Below, one piece after another: positions 43,688-55,214 of a DNA stretch of 64,000 nt. Source of the stretch: JAMXLO01 sp963818775 (GTDB lineage Bacteria > Pseudomonadota > Alphaproteobacteria > Acetobacterales > Acetobacteraceae); NCBI GenBank assembly GCA_963818775.1, contig CAWFUF010000013.1:1-64000 (forward strand), written 5' to 3'. Numbering within the stretch: the first letter of the stretch is position 1; each line of letters begins with the position of its first letter. Under the pieces are notes generated by a model. It did no database searches, was not told where the DNA came from, and saw only the letters and a list, made by a program, of their open reading frames with translations. Position numbers and translations under genes: made by a program.

Positions 43688-45476
43688 TCAATGGTCGAAG
43701 CGGAGATGTACCACCGTCCTATCGTTGGCCGTGTTCAATTCCATCCGGTCCGCGTAGCGCCTGATCAGGAAGCCGGCGAGGCGACGATGACCCTCGTCGG
43801 TTTCCATGATTTCCTCCTTGGTCGGTGGCTGGGTGGGAAATTCCAGCGGCGCGCCGACATAGGCCACGACCGCATCGATGACAAACTCGTCGTAGCTGAT
43901 GTCGATGCTGATCGGGCCCTTGGCATCGCAGGTGGTGATGATCGCCTCGATCGTCTGCTGGACTGCGAATTCGACCCGATTGGTAACGTCACGCCGCGCA
44001 CCCCAGATGCCGGCGTTGCGTTCGATGAAACTGGAGATCCCCGCTATGTCGGGTGCGTCGGGATCGACCGTCGCTGCCACCCTTCCTGCGAATGCCGATC
44101 CGGAACAACAGATTGAGCGACAGTGCGACAAGGGTCGCAAGGACGAGCGGCGATGTCACCAATGGCTCCGCCCATCGCGGCGCATTGGTGAATGCCGCCG
44201 GATACACCGAGACGACAAAGAACGCCATCATCCCCATGCCGATGACCAACGTGCGGCGGCCGTCGAGCACCCGCGTCGAGATGATCTGCACGCCGCTGAT
44301 CATGATGAAGACAGCGGTGAACAGCATCGCCGCGGCCATGACCGGACGGGGCATGATCGTGAGCACGCCGATGAACGTGGGCTGCAGTGCGGCAACGCAG
44401 AGAATGGCAGCAACCGCGAACGCAATCACCCTGCTGGCCACTCCTGTCGCGGCTACCAGGCCGACATTCGCGCTCGAGATCGAGGGACCATAAGTCCCGA
44501 GCAAGCCCGCGATCGTCGCCGCGATCCCGTCGCCGAGTACGCCGCGCCCGATCGACGTCATGTCGGGCCGCACCCAATCGGCGTCGGTCAGGCGCTGATA
44601 AGTCGTCACCACCGCAGTTGCGTTCATGGCCGCCGCCAGCCCGGTGACGGCGAACGGCACCACCAGCGACCAATCGAACGCCCATGAGATGCCCGAGACG
44701 GTGGGGAAGGCGAGCAATGGTCGGTACAGCACATGGCTCAGGTCATGAACGGTCAGCAGGCCCGCCACTGCGGAGGCGAAATATCCGACGACCATCCCGG
44801 TCAGAATACAGAACAGCTTCAGCCGGCCCTTGTTCCAGATGTTGAGCCCAGCCATGACGGCCAGCGCGCAGGCGGTAACAAGGCCCTCACGCGCGGGAAG
44901 CGCGCCGGATGGGCTGTCTTCGAGCAGCACACGCAATGCGGCGAGCCCGACAATCGTTCCCACGAGGAAAACGACAAGACCCGCGGATTCCGGTGGAATG
45001 AAGGGACGCAGGCGCGACCAGGCGCGCGCCAGCACCATCTCCACGACGCCGGCGAAAATTGTCATGCCCCATACCAGCGGCAACCCACCGGCCTTCACCG
45101 CAAGCAGGGAAGGCGCGAGATAAACCCCGGTAAAGATCGTCGGCGCCAGCAAGCGGCTGCCGACCGGTCCTCGCGGGAGTGCCTGAAGCAGCACGGCAAT
45201 TGCGAGGACCAAAAAGCCCAGTTGCAGAATGTTGGTGATCTGACTGGCTGGCAGTCCAGCCTGGCGCGCGATGATCAGCGGATACACCATGAATATTGAA
45301 CATACGCCGACATGCTGGAGCGCACTGATCCAGGTGACGACAGCGGGCGGCGTTTCTTCAAGTCCGTAGCTCAGCGCAGCCGGCTTCTTGACAACCGCAC
45401 TATTGGGCGGCGGCGTCAGGAGTGCACTGATGCGCGTCCATAATCCGTGTTGCTGGCCAGCCTTTATAAGGTTCAT
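43688..45476 (-). pseudogene. NCS2 uracil/xanthine permease with a C-terminal domain separated by a frameshift
   Basis: The N-terminal 465 or so residues (start 45476) form a complete NCS2 carrier: AALSYGLEETPPAVVTWISA, QHVGVCSIFMVYPLIIARQA, FIPPESAGLVVFLVGTIVGL, and the substrate region NATAVVTTYQRLTDADWVRP with LLGTYGPSISSANVGLVAAT. After LNLLFRIGIRRK one extra G (near 44080) ends the frame with 28 unrelated residues at 43989. The next frame continues AATVDPDAPDIAGISSFIER, IWGARRDVTNRVEFAVQQTI and DISYDEFVIDAVVAYVGAPL to 43688, a soluble domain of about 130 residues resembling an anti-sigma-like ATPase fold. The transport part may still work without it. Confidence 0.8.
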
Positions 45477-45479
45477 GAC

Positions 45480-46697
45480 CTAACTCTCCCGCGGCACCAA
45501 CCACACTCTGATCAGCGCCAAAGCAACTCCCACAGAGACGAGAGTGACCGCCGTCAGTCCGGCGAATCCGGCGACGCCGAAGATGACTCCCGCCAAAGCC
45601 GAACCGACGGCGGCGGCCAACGAGGTCGCCGCGTTGAACAGCCCGACACTCTCGCCACGCGCCGTCGGCGCGAGCCGCACCGACAGCGAATTGGCGGCGA
45701 CCGCGAGCAGTGGCCAGACGAACTGGATCAGCGCGAACCCGACCAGCACCAGCCAACCGATCCATCCGGTCGACACCAACCCTGCGACGACAAGAACGCC
45801 AAGCAGCGCAAATCTTGCACCAAAGCCGAACATCAGCATCCGCTCGCCGCCAATCCTGTGCGTCACCGCGCCAACGCGCGCATAGAGTAGCAGACTCGCC
45901 GCGACACCGGCCGCATAGGCGATCGACGGCATGATCGGATCCATGCCGAACTCACGTGTCATTGCCACCGGGAACAACGTGGCGAAGCCGTTCATCGCAG
46001 GGTACGCGATCAGCCAGATCAGTAGAAACCGTCGCAGGGGGCGATTGATCACACTGAGGTACTCGCGGAGCTGCGACCAGGAAACATGATGGCCGCGGTG
46101 GTGCGGCCCCGACACGCCGGCGTCGCCGCCCACCATCGGTCTTGGCGCAGGTTTTTCGTCCGCATCGCGTCGCAGCCGGCCGGGCGCCGATACAAATGCC
46201 AGCGCGCCGGCCACCAGCAGCGCAACGCCGGCAAACACGAAGCCAACGCCTGGATGGCTGCGCGCGAACAGCCCGGCGGCGACCAGACCGATCACCTGGC
46301 CGGCACTGATGTAGCGTTGCAACAACGCGACGCGCGAGTCCCACTCGGCTTCCGGAACCGCCTGGATGGCGAGCACGTTGCCGGCGGTCGTCGTTGCCAT
46401 CACCCCCAGCCCGGCGCCGGCCGCAAGGACGATCCGCAGCTGAGTATTCGCTGCGTAGAACAACAACAGCAATGCGCCTGCGCCGAGTGAGCCCCAGATC
46501 AGCAGATCCCGGTGCCGGCCGGTGTGGTCGGCCCAGCTACCCAACCCGGGGGCGAACAGGCCCAGCAGCGAAAACGCGGCATAGGTCAGGCCAGCGGCAC
46601 CGCCATGCGGAGCGACGAGAGGCATGAGCACGGGCACCAACCCGTTCTGCGTCAGTCCGAGCAGACCATACGAGACAAACCATGCTTCGGTGCGCAA
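45480..46697 (-). CDS. MFS transporter
   Basis: This 405-residue protein has about 12 hydrophobic helices and a charged central loop (RLRRDADEKPAPRPMVGGDA). It starts at TTG 46697 after GGAGC. LFAPGLGSWADHTGRHRDLL is a motif A variant after TM2, and the C-terminal half has ARGESVGLFNAATSLAAAVG. It ends three bases before the NCS2 permease start, so the two carriers form one minus-strand operon. Substrate unknown; a purine-related role would fit the neighbour. Confidence 0.85.
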   Translation of the reverse strand: MRTEAWFVSYGLLGLTQNGLVPVLMPLVAPHGGAAGLTYAAFSLLGLFAPGLGSWADHTGRHRDLLIWGSLGAGALLLLFYAANTQLRIVLAAGAGLGVMATTTAGNVLAIQAVPEAEWDSRVALLQRYISAGQVIGLVAAGLFARSHPGVGFVFAGVALLVAGALAFVSAPGRLRRDADEKPAPRPMVGGDAGVSGPHHRGHHVSWSQLREYLSVINRPLRRFLLIWLIAYPAMNGFATLFPVAMTREFGMDPIMPSIAYAAGVAASLLLYARVGAVTHRIGGERMLMFGFGARFALLGVLVVAGLVSTGWIGWLVLVGFALIQFVWPLLAVAANSLSVRLAPTARGESVGLFNAATSLAAAVGSALAGVIFGVAGFAGLTAVTLVSVGVALALIRVWLVPRES

Positions 46698-46758
46698 CGC
46701 GGGATGCTCCGTGGCGAGCGCGCAGATGAATGCGGGATCGCCGGCGGGTCAAACGGGC

Positions 46759-47427
46759 CTAACCTCGTGGCGGCTCGATGCTGGTGAGGTATCCGCCGTA
46801 AAGCACTGGCCCGGTCGGCTGACCCGTCGGCGACCCGCCCTTCGGTTCCAGACTTACCAGCAATTGCGTGTTCGACGAGAGCTGTGCGGCGAGCTGTCTC
46901 CCTGACGAGGGCAACACTCCGAGCGTATGTGGCCTTGTCTCGCCCAGCGGCAACGCCCACAGCTCCAGGTCCTTGTCGCTCGGCACGGTGATCGCGGCTG
47001 TCGGCCGCACCAACAGTTCGCCGTTACGCTCAGCCGTCGCGATCAGCACCGGTGCACCGCCCGCGATCGGTGACAACACGGCAACACGCGGGGGCTCCGG
47101 CCGATGCAGTACCAGGAATGCCGCGAGCGAGGCGGCAATCGCGAGCGCCCCCGCCGTCGCCCCCTGCCAGAACCGTACGCGCCGCCGCAACGGCACGGCG
47201 CTGGTTGGCGTGATCGCGGTCTCGATCCGGCCCCAGAGATCGGCAGGTGGCACTTCCGGTGCGACATGTGCCGCGAGCGGGGTCAGGCGCCGCTGCCACG
47301 TGGCGACGGAACGCGCAAACGCCGGGTTGTCTGCCAGCAGGCGTTCCGCCTCGCGTCGTTCGTCACCCTCGAGCGAGCCCAGCACGTATTCGGCGGCGAG
47401 CAGATCGCGGTCCGGCTCGTCGCTCAT
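46759..47427 (-). CDS. Anti-sigma-K factor RskA-like protein
   Basis: This protein of about 222 residues starts at ATG 47427 (SDEPDRDLLAAEYVLGSLEG), an anti-sigma zinc-free helical domain, followed by RREAERLLADNPAFARSVAT. One membrane helix (GATAGALAIAASLAAFLVL) separates it from the periplasmic RskA domain with GELLVRPTAAITVPSDKDLE, LWALPLG and HTLGVLPSSG. Its start overlaps the sigma gene stop by ATGA (47424-47427). It holds its sigma factor at the membrane until proteolysis. Confidence 0.92.
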   Translation of the reverse strand: MSDEPDRDLLAAEYVLGSLEGDERREAERLLADNPAFARSVATWQRRLTPLAAHVAPEVPPADLWGRIETAITPTSAVPLRRRVRFWQGATAGALAIAASLAAFLVLHRPEPPRVAVLSPIAGGAPVLIATAERNGELLVRPTAAITVPSDKDLELWALPLGETRPHTLGVLPSSGRQLAAQLSSNTQLLVSLEPKGGSPTGQPTGPVLYGGYLTSIEPPRG

Positions 47428-47981
47428 GATGCCAGGCACCCGCGCAGGAGGATCAAGCTTCGCCGGATCCAGGACTTCACCGTGCCCAGTGGCACGCTCA
47501 TCCGCTCCGCGAGTTCGCTGTGCGACAGGCCGTCGACGAACGCCATCACCATCAGCCGGCGGCGATCCTCCTCCAGTTCGCCCAGGCAGCGCTGCAGCGC
47601 GGCACCCTCCGCTGTACTGATCAGGCGCGCGAGCGCATCGGGGCTCTCATCCTCGCGTTCGTCAGGTTCGTAGCCTGGCACCTCGCGCGACTGACGACGG
47701 ACGATGTCGAGTGCACGATAGCGCGTGATGCCAATGAGCCACGCTTCGGGCCCGCCCCGCTCAGGGTCGAAGCGATGCGCCTGCTGCCAGATCTGCACGA
47801 AGGCATCCTGCGTCGCGTCCGCGGCAAGCGATGCCTGTCGCGTGATACGCAGCGCGATGCCGTAAAGTCGGCCGCCCCATCTGTCGTAGAGCAGACGAAA
47901 TGCCGCACGATCCCCGGCAGTGCAGCGATGCAGCAGCACGTCGGTGTCGTCGGCCTCAAGGACGGTCTTGGTCGCAGACAT
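47424..47981 (-). CDS. ECF sigma factor, SigK-like
   Basis: This 185-residue extracytoplasmic-function sigma factor has region 2 RLLYDRWGGRLYGIALRITR with DATQDAFVQIWQQAHRFD, and region 4 LMVMAFVDGLSHSELAERMS then VPLGTVKSWIRRSLILLRGC. The linker EVPGYEPDEREDESP is acidic. It is coupled by overlap to the RskA-like anti-sigma gene. In SigK/RskA systems the sigma factor responds to redox or envelope signals; targets may include the fasciclin gene at 43.1 kb. Confidence 0.95.
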   Translation of the reverse strand: MSATKTVLEADDTDVLLHRCTAGDRAAFRLLYDRWGGRLYGIALRITRQASLAADATQDAFVQIWQQAHRFDPERGGPEAWLIGITRYRALDIVRRQSREVPGYEPDEREDESPDALARLISTAEGAALQRCLGELEEDRRRLMVMAFVDGLSHSELAERMSVPLGTVKSWIRRSLILLRGCLAS

Positions 47982-48050
47982 ACCTGGGCGTTGTTTGGTT
48001 CGACATCAGTCTATACGGCGCCAGTCACGCAGTGGATGCGCTCGGCGGAC

Positions 48051-48830
48051 CTAACCTTCCGCGTTGAGTTGCCGACGCACCTCGTTCGCAAGCGGATGCA
48101 GTTCCTCGGCCGCAGCCGCGCCAATGACCGAATAGCCGATGCCAGCATCGGCCCAGACATAGCCCGCGACATCGCCGAAATTGTGCTTCGACATGTGGGC
48201 CGTGCGATCCGTTACCATCGGGCGCATGAGCAGCGCCAGTCGTGTTCCCTGCCGGTCGTCGTAGAGAAAGAAGCCGGCCGGACCATGTGAAGTGGTAACG
48301 ATGCGACCGCCCATGAACCGGTAACCGGACCCACTGAGGTCTGGCACCGCGACGTTGCGATGCAGTCGGCTGGCGACCCATCGCAAGAGCTGATCCTGCT
48401 GGTCGGCCTGCAGTTCGACCGGGTGGGTTCGATCGGTTGCGAACACCGTGTAACTGTCCACGGCCTCCTGCGCCAACGCAGCAAGACCGTTCTCGGGTGG
48501 CTCTGCCAAGCCGCGCATCCACCAGCCGGCGGCGCCTCCCGATCCCAGCAGCAACGCCACCGCGGCAGCGTTGCGCCAGATCTGACGCCTCGTGTAGCGC
48601 TGTGCTGCAATGCGACGTGCCAGATCGAGCCTGAGTGGAACCGGCTCATCGATGACCGGCCGGAGCGACTCGCGCAAGGCGGTGCGCTGGGCGCTGAAGA
48701 TCAAGGTGCGATTGGCCGCATCCGGATTATGCAGCAGATAGGCCGTCACCTCTTCAAGCCTCTCGGGATCCAGCGCCGCATCGACATGGCCATGTAGGTC
48801 GTCTTCGGTGATCGGCTTGCCGACGTTCAA
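48051..48830 (-). CDS. Transmembrane anti-sigma factor
   Basis: This 259-residue protein opens ITEDDLHGHVDAALDPERLE, then VTAYLLHNPDAANRT, the helical sigma-binding domain of short anti-sigma factors. A single membrane segment, NAAAVALLLGSGGAAGWWM, is followed by a periplasmic domain with VELQADQQDQLLRWVASRLH and AGYVWADAGIGYSVIG. Its start overlaps the upstream sigma gene (ATGA, 48827-48830). This is the usual partner of Rhodospirillales ECF sigmas with a DUF-type periplasmic domain. Confidence 0.88.
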   Translation of the reverse strand: MNVGKPITEDDLHGHVDAALDPERLEEVTAYLLHNPDAANRTLIFSAQRTALRESLRPVIDEPVPLRLDLARRIAAQRYTRRQIWRNAAAVALLLGSGGAAGWWMRGLAEPPENGLAALAQEAVDSYTVFATDRTHPVELQADQQDQLLRWVASRLHRNVAVPDLSGSGYRFMGGRIVTTSHGPAGFFLYDDRQGTRLALLMRPMVTDRTAHMSKHNFGDVAGYVWADAGIGYSVIGAAAAEELHPLANEVRRQLNAEG

Positions 48831-49363
48831 TTCACCCTCCCGAGAACCCGTCGTTGCTCCGCGGGCGGGGTCTCCGATTGCATAAGCTCCCCAAGCCTGT
48901 GGCGCGCGCGCGACAGCCGCGACATGACCGTGCCCAAGGGAATATCGAGCACGCGGGCGGTTTCCGCGTATGACAGGTCCTCCACCGAAATCAGCAGCAG
49001 CACTGCACGCTGTTCATCCGGCAGCGACTGCAACGCGTTCAGTGTGTCGCGCAGGCGCAGGCGATCCTCCTGCGTGGCCGGCCGCGCGATTGCACTGTCG
49101 GGCACGTCGTCCAACGTGTCATGTCGGCCCCGGCGTGCGTTCCGCTGCATGCGGGTAATGGCCAGGTTATGCAGAATGGTGAACAGCCAGGTGCGAACGG
49201 AGCCGTCCTTGCGACGCTGATGCCATGCCTTGATGGCCCGTTCCAGGCAGTCCTGCACCAGATCATCGGCGGCCGTGGGATTGCGCAACAATGCGCGGGC
49301 ATAGCGACGGAGAGCCGGTATGAGCGGCTTCACCAGCGCGATCATGTCGTCCAATGTAGCCAT
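48827..49363 (-). CDS. ECF sigma factor
   Basis: This 178-residue sigma-70 family protein has region 2 LRRYARALLRNPTAADDLVQ then DCLERAIKAWHQRRKDGSVR and TWLFTILHNLAITRMQRN. Region 4 is LPDEQRAVLLLISVEDLSYA followed by ETARVLDIPLGTVMSRLSRA. It is coupled to the downstream anti-sigma gene. Together with the SigK/RskA-like pair 850 bp away, the window has two sigma/anti-sigma modules in tandem on the same strand. Confidence 0.95.
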   Translation of the reverse strand: MATLDDMIALVKPLIPALRRYARALLRNPTAADDLVQDCLERAIKAWHQRRKDGSVRTWLFTILHNLAITRMQRNARRGRHDTLDDVPDSAIARPATQEDRLRLRDTLNALQSLPDEQRAVLLLISVEDLSYAETARVLDIPLGTVMSRLSRARHRLGELMQSETPPAEQRRVLGRVN

Positions 49364-49769
49364 CCTCCTGCGACCGGGAGCAGTCAGATCCCACCGGCCA
49401 GTTGAGGGCGTGTTCTCCCAGATTGAGGCCGGATGTTTTCAACGTTCGTGACGTGATGCGATTGGTAGTCACCGCCGGCCATGGGCGGCGGCTCTCTAGA
49501 CGATGCTGTCGCTTTCGGCGAGAGCCCGAGCCGCTCACATTTGCTTTACTCGGTTCCGTTGAAAAAGGCCGGAGCGACGAGCAATGCTTCACCAATGCCG
49601 ACTGACATGACCCGCTTGCGCGTGAAGCACTGACGAATCGGGCTCGATCTATGTGCTGCGGGCTGCTTCGGCATGACGCCTCCCCAATTGGTGCTGCTGA
49701 TGACCGCCGTTTGCCGGCAGTCCACCGATGATTCATCCGCGATTTACGCCACCGGCCGATGTTTCGCTC
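49364..49769. other. Divergent intergenic region, no gene recognised
   Basis: About 400 bases separate the divergent ECF sigma gene and the TPR protein gene. Several short frames exist in both directions but none looks coding to me. It should hold both promoters; GGAACC occurs near 49550 on the minus strand, resembling an ECF -35 element, but no matching -10 was found. Confidence 0.4.
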
Positions 49770-51317
49770 ATGCAGAGCATCCTCGATATGCTTCGTGTCG
49801 CGATCGGGCATCATCAGGCCTCACGCCATGCCGAGGCGGAGGCGCTCTATCGGTCCGTCCTCGGCGTTGCACCCAGTCATCCGCAGGCGCTCTATCTGCT
49901 TGGGCTGCTGCTGTTGGATATCGGGCGGTCCCACGAAGCAGTTGTAAGCCTTGAGATGGCCGCAAGATCGCAGCCCGGTCACGCCGGGACGCAGATCAAC
50001 CTAATTCGTGCCCTGCTTGCCGATCAGCGGCCCGCGGAAGCGCTGACAGAGGCAGGCCTGTGCCCGCGCCCCCCCGAGAGTGTCGACATCGCCTTCCTGC
50101 GGGGCACCGCGCTGAATGCCCTGGGCCAGCCGGCGGAGGCGGTCACCGTGCTCGAGCATGCTGTTGCGCTCGATCCCACCAATGCTGCGGCGGTCCTCAA
50201 CCTTGGGAATGCTTGTGCTGATCTGGATCGCCTGGGAGAAGCCGAAGCATACTATCGTCGCGCGATCGAGCTGGCACCGAAGCTGTTGGAAGCATATGCC
50301 AGCCTAGGCTTTGTGTTGACCTCATGCGGGCGGCTCGAGGAAGCGATCGCCACCTGCGAGTCGGCTATCACACTGCGTCAGGACTTTGCGCAGGCCCATT
50401 GGAACCAAGCCGTGGCGGCGCTGTTGGCTGGCAACTTCGAACTTGGCTTCCGGAAATACGAGTGGCGGAAGCGGCATGACCGGTTCGGCCGCGACTTTAT
50501 TGATCTGCCAGGACCGCAATGGGACGCTAGCGATTGCGCCGGCCGCACGATCCTGGTCCGCGCAGAGCAAGGTCTCGGCGATACAATTCAGTTCGCTCGC
50601 TACTTGCCGCTTATTGCGGCACGTGGGGGATATCCGGTGGTCGTATGTGACCAAAAGCTGATTCAACTCCTGGCGGGTATGCCCGGCGTAGCGATCGAGC
50701 CGAAGACTGCACCGCTGCCGCCTTACGATTGCTGGATCGACCAGATGAGCCTACCGCGCGTGTTCGCGACACGCGTGGATTCAATCCCGTCTGCCGATGG
50801 GTACCTAGGAGCCGATCCCACGCGCGTTGCCTACTGGGGGGACACACTGCCGGCCGGGTCAAAAGTCGGAATCGCATGGGCCGGTAACTCAGCCCACAAC
50901 AATGACCGTCGACTTTCCCTACCCGATGCGGATCTTGCCCGCATCATAGCGACTCCAGGCATTGTTTTTGTTAACCTTCAGGTCGGATCGCGGTCGGCCG
51001 ACAGTCCGCTCGCGGACATCTCAGCGCTCCTGATCAACTTTGCCGAGACCGCCGCGCTGATTGCTGCTCTCGATCTCGTCCTGACTGTGGACACCGCAGT
51101 CGCGCACGTCGCCGGTGCAATCGGCAAGCAGACCTGGGTGATGCTGCCTCATGCCCCGGATTGGCGCTGGCTGCTCGGCCGTGACGACACGCCGTGGTAC
51201 TCGTCGTTGCGTCTGTTCCGACGGCCGGCGGCTGGCAATTGGAATGCGGTGACCTCGGCTGTGGCCACCTCTCTCGCCGAATGGAGAGACCGGCAAGATA
51301 GCTCGCATTCCGACTGA
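49770..51317 (+). CDS. TPR-repeat protein with C-terminal glycosyltransferase-like domain
   Basis: This protein has about 515 residues from ATG 49770 (MQSILDMLRVAIGHHQASRH); the frame is open from 49728. Six to seven tetratricopeptide repeats fill the first 230 residues (AEALYRSVLGVAPSHPQALY, AVALDPTNAAAVLNLGNACA, AIELAPKLLEAYASLGFVLT). The rest resembles the GT9/GT41-related domain found after TPRs: ILVRAEQGLGDTIQFARYLP, KVGIAWAGNSAHNNDRRLSL, LVLTVDTAVAHVAGAIGKQT and WVMLPHAPDWRWLLGRDDTP. Such proteins are thought to glycosylate proteins or surface polymers. It stands alone, convergent to rbfA. Confidence 0.85.
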   Translation: MQSILDMLRVAIGHHQASRHAEAEALYRSVLGVAPSHPQALYLLGLLLLDIGRSHEAVVSLEMAARSQPGHAGTQINLIRALLADQRPAEALTEAGLCPRPPESVDIAFLRGTALNALGQPAEAVTVLEHAVALDPTNAAAVLNLGNACADLDRLGEAEAYYRRAIELAPKLLEAYASLGFVLTSCGRLEEAIATCESAITLRQDFAQAHWNQAVAALLAGNFELGFRKYEWRKRHDRFGRDFIDLPGPQWDASDCAGRTILVRAEQGLGDTIQFARYLPLIAARGGYPVVVCDQKLIQLLAGMPGVAIEPKTAPLPPYDCWIDQMSLPRVFATRVDSIPSADGYLGADPTRVAYWGDTLPAGSKVGIAWAGNSAHNNDRRLSLPDADLARIIATPGIVFVNLQVGSRSADSPLADISALLINFAETAALIAALDLVLTVDTAVAHVAGAIGKQTWVMLPHAPDWRWLLGRDDTPWYSSLRLFRRPAAGNWNAVTSAVATSLAEWRDRQDSSHSD

Positions 51318-51827
51318 AGCCTGGTGCCCGCGCGGCGGGTCACTTAGGCAAGACCACTCAGACTGCGACGACGGCGGCCCCTCGCGGCACGCTTTGCGCC
51401 ATGGTGGGCCAAGCCTGGCCTTGGCCAAACCGCGACGAATGACGCGTAATTCAGCCGAGATCGCGTTCCACTTCTGGCCGGTGCAGCAGCCGGTCAATTT
51501 CCATGGCGTGCTCCAGCGCGTGGTCCGGGTGAAACGACAGCTCCGGCGCCAACCTCAGCCGCAGCGCGTGAGCCACCTGACTGCGCAGATAAGGCGCCGC
51601 ACGCTTCAGTACCGGCAAGAGCGCGTCGATGTCCCTACGCCCCAACCGCGACACAAAGACGATGGCATGCTTCAGATCAGGCCCGATGCGCACCTCGGTC
51701 ACCGTGACCTGCGCCGCGGCCAGTTCCGGATCGCGGAAATCCCGGCGCTCGAATAATCCGGCGAGAACGTGGCGGATCTCCTCCGCCACGCGGAGCTGAC
51801 GCTGCGACGGGCCGGTCGCAGGCTTCC

Positions 51828-54466
<2,639 letters not shown>

Positions 54467-54470
<4 letters not shown>

Positions 54471-54871
54471 CGACTATCCGTCGGCCCCGTCCGCTCTGTT
54501 TGCTCAATTCTGCCGGTCTTGCCGCCAGCACCGTCTCGCCGCAAGCCCCTTAGCCGCGCCGCCTCGACGGCGAGCCGCTCGCCCAATCGTCCGGGCGCAA
54601 TCGCGACGTGCACCACATGGTCACGACCGAACACCTGGCCAAGCGCCGCCGCCGGAAGAGGGTCAAATACCGTGATCCCGTCCCCGCCGCCGGTGAGAAA
54701 CCGTGCGCGCTCCGCCGCGCTGCCGTCCGAGGCCTGCAAAATCAATCTGCTCCGACCGGCACGCAACCACTCGCGCGCCTTGTCGAAGCCCGCCACCGCC
54801 TGACCGGCCCGCCGCGCAAGTCCCAGCAGCTCACCAATCCGCCGGGCCAGCGCCGCCTCGAGGTACAGCAA
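54467..54871 (-). CDS. L7Ae-like RNA-binding protein, C-terminal half of a YlxR-L7Ae protein
   Basis: This 134-codon frame starts at TTG 54871 without a ribosome site. It reads YLEAALARRIGELLGLARRA then GQAVAGFDKAREWLRAGRSR and LILQASDGSAAE, the ribosomal L7Ae/YlxQ-like fold. In many alphaproteobacteria this domain is fused in one protein behind YlxR. Here it lies in the +1 frame of the YlxR frame, with which it overlaps at 54831-54871. Either the fusion is broken by a frameshift or it is bridged by frameshifting. Confidence 0.8.
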
Positions 54872-55214
54872 AGAGATCAGAGGGCACAGTCACAGGACCA
54901 CGTGCGGCCCTGGCGAAGGCACGCCCCAAACCTCCCTGGGCGCGCGCGGTTTCTAACACATCACCGGAGGCGCTCAACCAGATTCCCCGTCCGGGCAGGG
55001 TTGCAGTCAGGTCTGGTACCAGCGTCTTGTCCGGCCCGACAACGAACCGAATCAGCTGCTCCTTGGGCAACCGCTCGCGCGTGACGATGCAGCGGCGCAG
55101 CGGGCCTGTTTCAGCGTCATCCTCGATCGTCGCTTCAGCCGCTTCAGTCGTTTTGCGCCTCCTGCGGGGCTTTCGCCTCCTGTGGGGCTTCCTCGGCAAA
55201 CCAGTGGGCACGGG
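54831..55214 (-). CDS. ylxR: YlxR (DUF448) RNA-binding protein
   Basis: The YlxR domain reads PLRRCIVTRERLPKEQLIRF, VVGPDKTLVPDLTATLPGRG and IWLSASGDVLETARAQGGLG, followed by RAFARAARGPVTVPSDL. After that the frame ends in VPRGGAGPADW where an L7Ae domain would be expected. The start is uncertain: the frame is open into nusA, and GTG 55214 or TTG 55202 are candidates that overlap the nusA end. YlxR binds RNase P RNA in some bacteria. It sits between nusA and infB, as in most genomes. Confidence 0.82.
   Translation of the reverse strand, partial: PVPTGLPRKPHRRRKPRRRRKTTEAAEATIEDDAETGPLRRCIVTRERLPKEQLIRFVVGPDKTLVPDLTATLPGRGIWLSASGDVLETARAQGGLGRAFARAARGPVTVPSDLFAVPRGGAGPADW

Noticed and set aside
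49402..49700. Short frames in the gap before the TPR gene as an IS fragment
   Set aside because: Some stretches looked transposase-like at first but no family motif could be matched.
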